From: JBHJGS01 sp050331575
GTDB taxonomy: Bacteria; Pseudomonadota; Alphaproteobacteria; Sphingomonadales; Rhodothalassiaceae
Length of the DNA stretch: 10,844 bases
Direction: 5' to 3'
Assembly (NCBI GenBank): GCA_050331575.1
Contig: JBHJGS010000065.1
Coordinates: 1-10,844, forward strand
Positions within the stretch are counted from its first letter, which is position 1, and every line of letters begins with the position of its first letter. Below the pieces are notes generated by a model. It was not told the DNA's origin. It worked only from the letters and a program-made list of their open reading frames with translations, and searched no databases. This document shows positions 7,908 through 10,844 of the stretch, in pieces. The position numbers and the translations under genes are program-made.

Positions 7908-10484
7908 ATGCTGATGCGTTTGACATCCGCGCTTTGCCTGCTCTGTGCCGCGGCCATGATGCCCGCTGCCGCCGAGCCGATCTCGTTTTATCAGGTCGAC
8001 GGCGTCTCCTATGATCCGACCATTCCCACGCCCGATGACGTGCTTGGCTTCGGCCTGGGGGAGCGGCCGATGCGGCATCATGAGATGGTGTCCTATCTGC
8101 GGCTGCTCGCCGATCGCTCCGACCGCATTGCCGTGGAGACCATCGGCTACAGCCATGAGCGCCGGCCGATCCTGTTCTTTACCGTGTCCGCGCCGGGCAA
8201 TCTGGCCGACATCGCCACGCTTCGGCAGGCGCATCTGGCGCGGCTGGAGCCGGGCCAGGACCCCGGCGGCGACACGCCGGCGGTGGTATGGATGAATTAC
8301 GGCGTGCACGGCGCTGAAGCCAGTGGCATGGAGGCCGCCGTACCGGTGCTGTATCATCTGGCGGCCGCCCAGGGCGAAGCGATTGAGCGGAGCTTGGACC
8401 AGGCGGTGATCCTGATCACGGCGATCTTTAATCCCGACGGTCATGCCCGCCGGATCGACCATGTTACCACCTATCTGGCCGAGGTGCCGGTCACCGATCC
8501 TGCCCATATCCAGCACGATCTTTGGCTGAAGGCGCGCACCAACCATTATTGGTTCGACCTGAACCGCCAATGGCTGCCGCTGACCCAGCCGGAGGCGCGC
8601 GCCTGGATGGCGCAATGGCATAAATGGAAGCCGCAGGTGACCGCCGACTTCCATGAAATGGGCTCCGAGGCGACCTATTATTTCCATCCCGGCGTGCCGG
8701 CGCGGAAAAACCCTCTGATCCCGCCACAAGCCCGCGAACTGGCGCAGAATATCGCCGGATACCATGTTCAGGCGCTGGATGAGCAGGGCCGGCTTTATTA
8801 TGGCGAAGAGGGCTTTGACAATTATTATGTCGGCAAGGGCTCAACCTACCCGCAGGTCAATGGCTCGGTGGGTTTCCTGTTCGAGGCCGGCACCGCGCGC
8901 GGCGGCCTGATCGAGACGTCCAACGGCATGAAGCGGTATGCCGACAATATCCACACGCACTTCACCACCTCGCTGACGACGATTGAGGGCGCCCTGGCCA
9001 ACAAGCAGGCGCTCAAAACCTATCAGAGCGGCTTTTTCGATGAGGCCCTGCAACTGGCAGCGGCCGACGCGACCAAGGCCTATGTCTGGCAGGCGCCGGG
9101 CGATGACGCGCGCAGCTATCATTTCCTGGATCTTCTGAACCGGCATGACATCACGGTTTACCAGCTGGCCGAGGATGTCACCATCGACGGCACCGATTTT
9201 GATACGGGTCAGGCCTATATCGTGCCGATGGCGCAGCCGCAGTATCACATGATCCGTGCCCTGTTCGATCATGTGACCGCGTTTGAGGAGACGATCTTCT
9301 ATGATGTCTCCGGTTGGACCATGCCGGCGGCTTATGACCTGGATTACGCGCCTCTGATGGGGCGCCGCTTCAGTCACAACCTACTGGGAGAGCCCGTGAC
9401 GGAGCCGCGCTTTCCGCAGGGCCGCGGGCCCACCCAAAGCGATTATGGCTATATGTTCGACTGGACCGGCTATTATGCGCCGCGCGCGCTCTATCGCCTG
9501 CTCTCTGAAGACGTAATCGTGCGGGTTGCCTTCGAAGAGGGCGAGGTGCAGACCGAGGCCGGTGTGCGGCCGTTCAAGCGCGGCAGCCTGTTCGTGCCGA
9601 TGGCCGGTCAGACCGTGGCGCCGGAGCGCATCCATGCGATTCTGACCAGGGCGGCCCAACAGGATGGTGTCGACATATATGCCGTCACCTCCGGACGCAC
9701 GCCGACACCGGGTGCGGATCTGGGTGGCCGCAGCTCGTTCAAGCCGGTGCCTGAGCCGCGCATTCTCCTGCCGATCGACGGCGGCATCATCAGCTATGAC
9801 GCGGGCGAGGTGTGGCATCAGCTGGATCATCGCATGCATATGCCGGTGGTGATGGTCCCGGTGGAGGATCTCAGCCGGGCGGATCTGTGGGATTATAGCC
9901 ACATCATCCTGTCCGGCGGCCGCCCGGCCTTGCCCGACGAGCTGGCAGAGGAGGTGCGTCGCTGGACGCGCGACGGCGGCACTGTGATCGGCGTGCGGCA
10001 AGGCGCCCTATGGGCGCAGCAGCATGTGCTGGGGCGCAAGGCGGATGACACGGGCGAGGAGATCGAGCAGACCCAGCGCTTCGCTTATGCCGGGCTGCCG
10101 CTATACAATGCCCGCGACGTCATTGGCGGCGCCATCTTTGTGTCGGACCTGGATGTGACCCATCCCTTGGGGTTCGGCTATACCGATCGGCGCCTGCCCA
10201 GCCACAAGAATATGGCCGAAGCCTTGTTGGCGCCAAACAGCCCGGTGGCGGAGGTCGCGCGCTATGGGCAGGATCCGCTGCTGTCCGGCTACGCCTCAAC
10301 CCGGCGCATCGAGGAACTGGCCGGCACACCGATGCTGGTACACGAACCCATGGGGCGCGGGGCTGTGGTGCTGTTCGCCGACAACCCCAATTTTCGCGCC
10401 ATGTTCCTTGGCACCAGCAAATTGTTCATGAACGCTCTGTTCTTTTCCACCTTGGCTGACCGCGCCCGCCCAACGGACGACTAG
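7908..10484 (+). CDS. Exported M14-family zinc carboxypeptidase with C-terminal amidotransferase-like domain
   Basis: This is a predicted periplasmic or secreted metallopeptidase of 858 residues. Residues 1-22 are a signal peptide: one Arg, a hydrophobic core, then AAA before Glu23. The M14 domain (about 65-345) has zinc ligands His134 and Glu137 in GVHGAEASG and His249 in DFHEMG. FNPDGH and DLNR (Arg220, candidate substrate carboxylate or backbone binder) are typical, and Glu326 in FLFEAG is the likely catalytic acid/base. The catalytic set looks complete, so peptidase activity on a peptide C-terminus or amide is plausible; the substrate is unknown. The rest is unlike small carboxypeptidases. 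Residues about 620-820 contain SHIILSGGRPALPDELAEEV and then GTVIGVRQGALWA, resembling class I glutamine amidotransferase/ThuA-like folds, but the nucleophile-elbow position is Arg697, so that domain is probably structural or binding. The start at 7908 is chosen for the signal peptide; ATG 7914 and TTG 7872 are alternatives, and the binding site is weak (GAGG 11 bases upstream). The stop codon abuts an insertion-element end. Confidence 0.85.
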   Translation: MLMRLTSALCLLCAAAMMPAAAEPISFYQVDGVSYDPTIPTPDDVLGFGLGERPMRHHEMVSYLRLLADRSDRIAVETIGYSHERRPILFFTVSAPGNLADIATLRQAHLARLEPGQDPGGDTPAVVWMNYGVHGAEASGMEAAVPVLYHLAAAQGEAIERSLDQAVILITAIFNPDGHARRIDHVTTYLAEVPVTDPAHIQHDLWLKARTNHYWFDLNRQWLPLTQPEARAWMAQWHKWKPQVTADFHEMGSEATYYFHPGVPARKNPLIPPQARELAQNIAGYHVQALDEQGRLYYGEEGFDNYYVGKGSTYPQVNGSVGFLFEAGTARGGLIETSNGMKRYADNIHTHFTTSLTTIEGALANKQALKTYQSGFFDEALQLAAADATKAYVWQAPGDDARSYHFLDLLNRHDITVYQLAEDVTIDGTDFDTGQAYIVPMAQPQYHMIRALFDHVTAFEETIFYDVSGWTMPAAYDLDYAPLMGRRFSHNLLGEPVTEPRFPQGRGPTQSDYGYMFDWTGYYAPRALYRLLSEDVIVRVAFEEGEVQTEAGVRPFKRGSLFVPMAGQTVAPERIHAILTRAAQQDGVDIYAVTSGRTPTPGADLGGRSSFKPVPEPRILLPIDGGIISYDAGEVWHQLDHRMHMPVVMVPVEDLSRADLWDYSHIILSGGRPALPDELAEEVRRWTRDGGTVIGVRQGALWAQQHVLGRKADDTGEEIEQTQRFAYAGLPLYNARDVIGGAIFVSDLDVTHPLGFGYTDRRLPSHKNMAEALLAPNSPVAEVARYGQDPLLSGYASTRRIEELAGTPMLVHEPMGRGAVVLFADNPNFRAMFLGTSKLFMNALFFSTLADRARPTDD

Positions 10485-10844
10485 AGCGGGTTCAAGATAA
10501 ACAGAGTCGCGGAAGGGGATTCCCACAGGGCTCGGCACATGATTCTGTATCTCAGGTCAACTTGGGAGGCAGATATGGCACGTGCTTATGGTTTGGACCT
10601 TCGTCGGCGGGTGATTGAAGCGATTGACGAGGGCATGTCGGCGCGGGCTGCTGCGGTGTAGCGCGACAATCTGGGTGAGAAGAGCGCGTCAATCAGGATG
10701 AGGATCCTTGGCCGCGACGATGGACAAGGTGGCTTTTTACCCTGTCGCGGGCAAGGGGTTTGTCGCTCGCGATTGTCGCGGAGCGTCAATCTGCGTCGAT
10801 GTCCTCCGGTGCCGCCTTTTGTGGAGGGCGCCCGGGGCGCTTGG
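10484..10844 (+). mobile_element. Left part of an IS630-like insertion element, incomplete at the window end
   Basis: From 10484 the sequence changes character: a GAGCGGG-start, then about 90 non-coding bases, then a transposase start with a strong ribosome binding site. IS630-group elements insert at TA, and a TA sits at 10482-10483, immediately before GAGCGGG. I infer this as the left boundary. The right end and its inverted repeat lie outside the window, so the boundary cannot be confirmed here. Contigs often break in repeated elements like this. Confidence 0.6.
10575..10844 (+). pseudogene. IS630-family transposase, N-terminal fragment with broken frame
   Basis: The ATG at 10575 follows GGGAGG by 5 bases. 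The first 28 codons read MARAYGLDLRRRVIEAIDEG then MSARAAAV, the typical helix-turn-helix start of IS630-group transposases. A TAG follows at 10659-10661. In the +1 frame, 10660-10698 encodes SATIWVRRARQSG, which looks like the recognition helix that normally comes several residues after RAAA. That pattern fits a short internal deletion with a frame change. The +1 frame then hits TGA at 10699-10701, and downstream translation in all three frames is only vaguely transposase-like. The full protein would carry a DDE domain beyond the window. I judge the copy inactive, unless base errors at the contig edge created the breaks. Confidence 0.75.

Noticed and set aside
7908..7975. Lipoprotein signal in the M14 N-terminus (two Cys at residues 10 and 13)
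   Set aside because: Residues before each Cys do not fit a lipobox, and the Ala-rich stretch before Glu23 suits ordinary signal peptidase cleavage.
7860..8765. 301-codon minus-strand open frame opposite the start of the M14 gene
   Set aside because: It covers the antisense of the signal peptide and zinc-site region, with no family motifs; a shadow.

Overview
The window is GC-rich, densely coding bacterial DNA. Codon use, a FadD-type acyl-CoA ligase, a proteobacterial-style ferrochelatase and a remnant of an IS630-like element common in that class suggest an alphaproteobacterium. The lineage is inferred from protein character only; there is no rRNA or other decisive marker. The sequence looks like an edge-to-edge contig. 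It opens with 85 consecutive C bases, which is almost certainly an artefact, and ends inside a decayed insertion sequence.

Region 1 (about 100-4800) is a sugar-use cassette. A Na+/solute symporter related to sodium/sugar cotransporters reads rightward. Facing it on the minus strand is a two-gene operon of a GH65 inverting disaccharide phosphorylase followed by beta-phosphoglucomutase (pgmB), whose start and stop codons overlap as ATGA. The logical pathway is uptake of an alpha-linked glucose disaccharide, cleavage by phosphate to glucose plus beta-glucose 1-phosphate, then isomerisation to glucose 6-phosphate. No regulator gene, outer-membrane receptor or sugar kinase is visible in the window.

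Region 2 (about 4812-7815) is divergent from the phosphorylase. It holds hemH (ferrochelatase, last step of protoheme synthesis) and a FadD-type long-chain fatty acid-CoA ligase, both on the plus strand. A perfect 9-bp stem hairpin overlaps the end of the ligase gene. These are housekeeping functions with no obvious link to the sugar cassette.

Region 3 (about 7908-10484) is one large exported protein with a complete-looking M14 zinc-carboxypeptidase active site. Its long C-terminal part includes a class I glutamine-amidotransferase-like fold in which the expected nucleophile position is not cysteine.

Region 4 (about 10484-10844) is the left part of an IS630-like element. Its transposase reading frame is broken after 28 codons and resumes out of frame. 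The element appears to begin directly at the TA of the M14 gene's stop codon.

I found no CRISPR array, tRNA or rRNA, phage or defence genes, and no convincing new system. The most interesting leads are the unresolved substrate of the symporter/GH65/PgmB cassette and the M14 protein with a non-catalytic amidotransferase-like tail.
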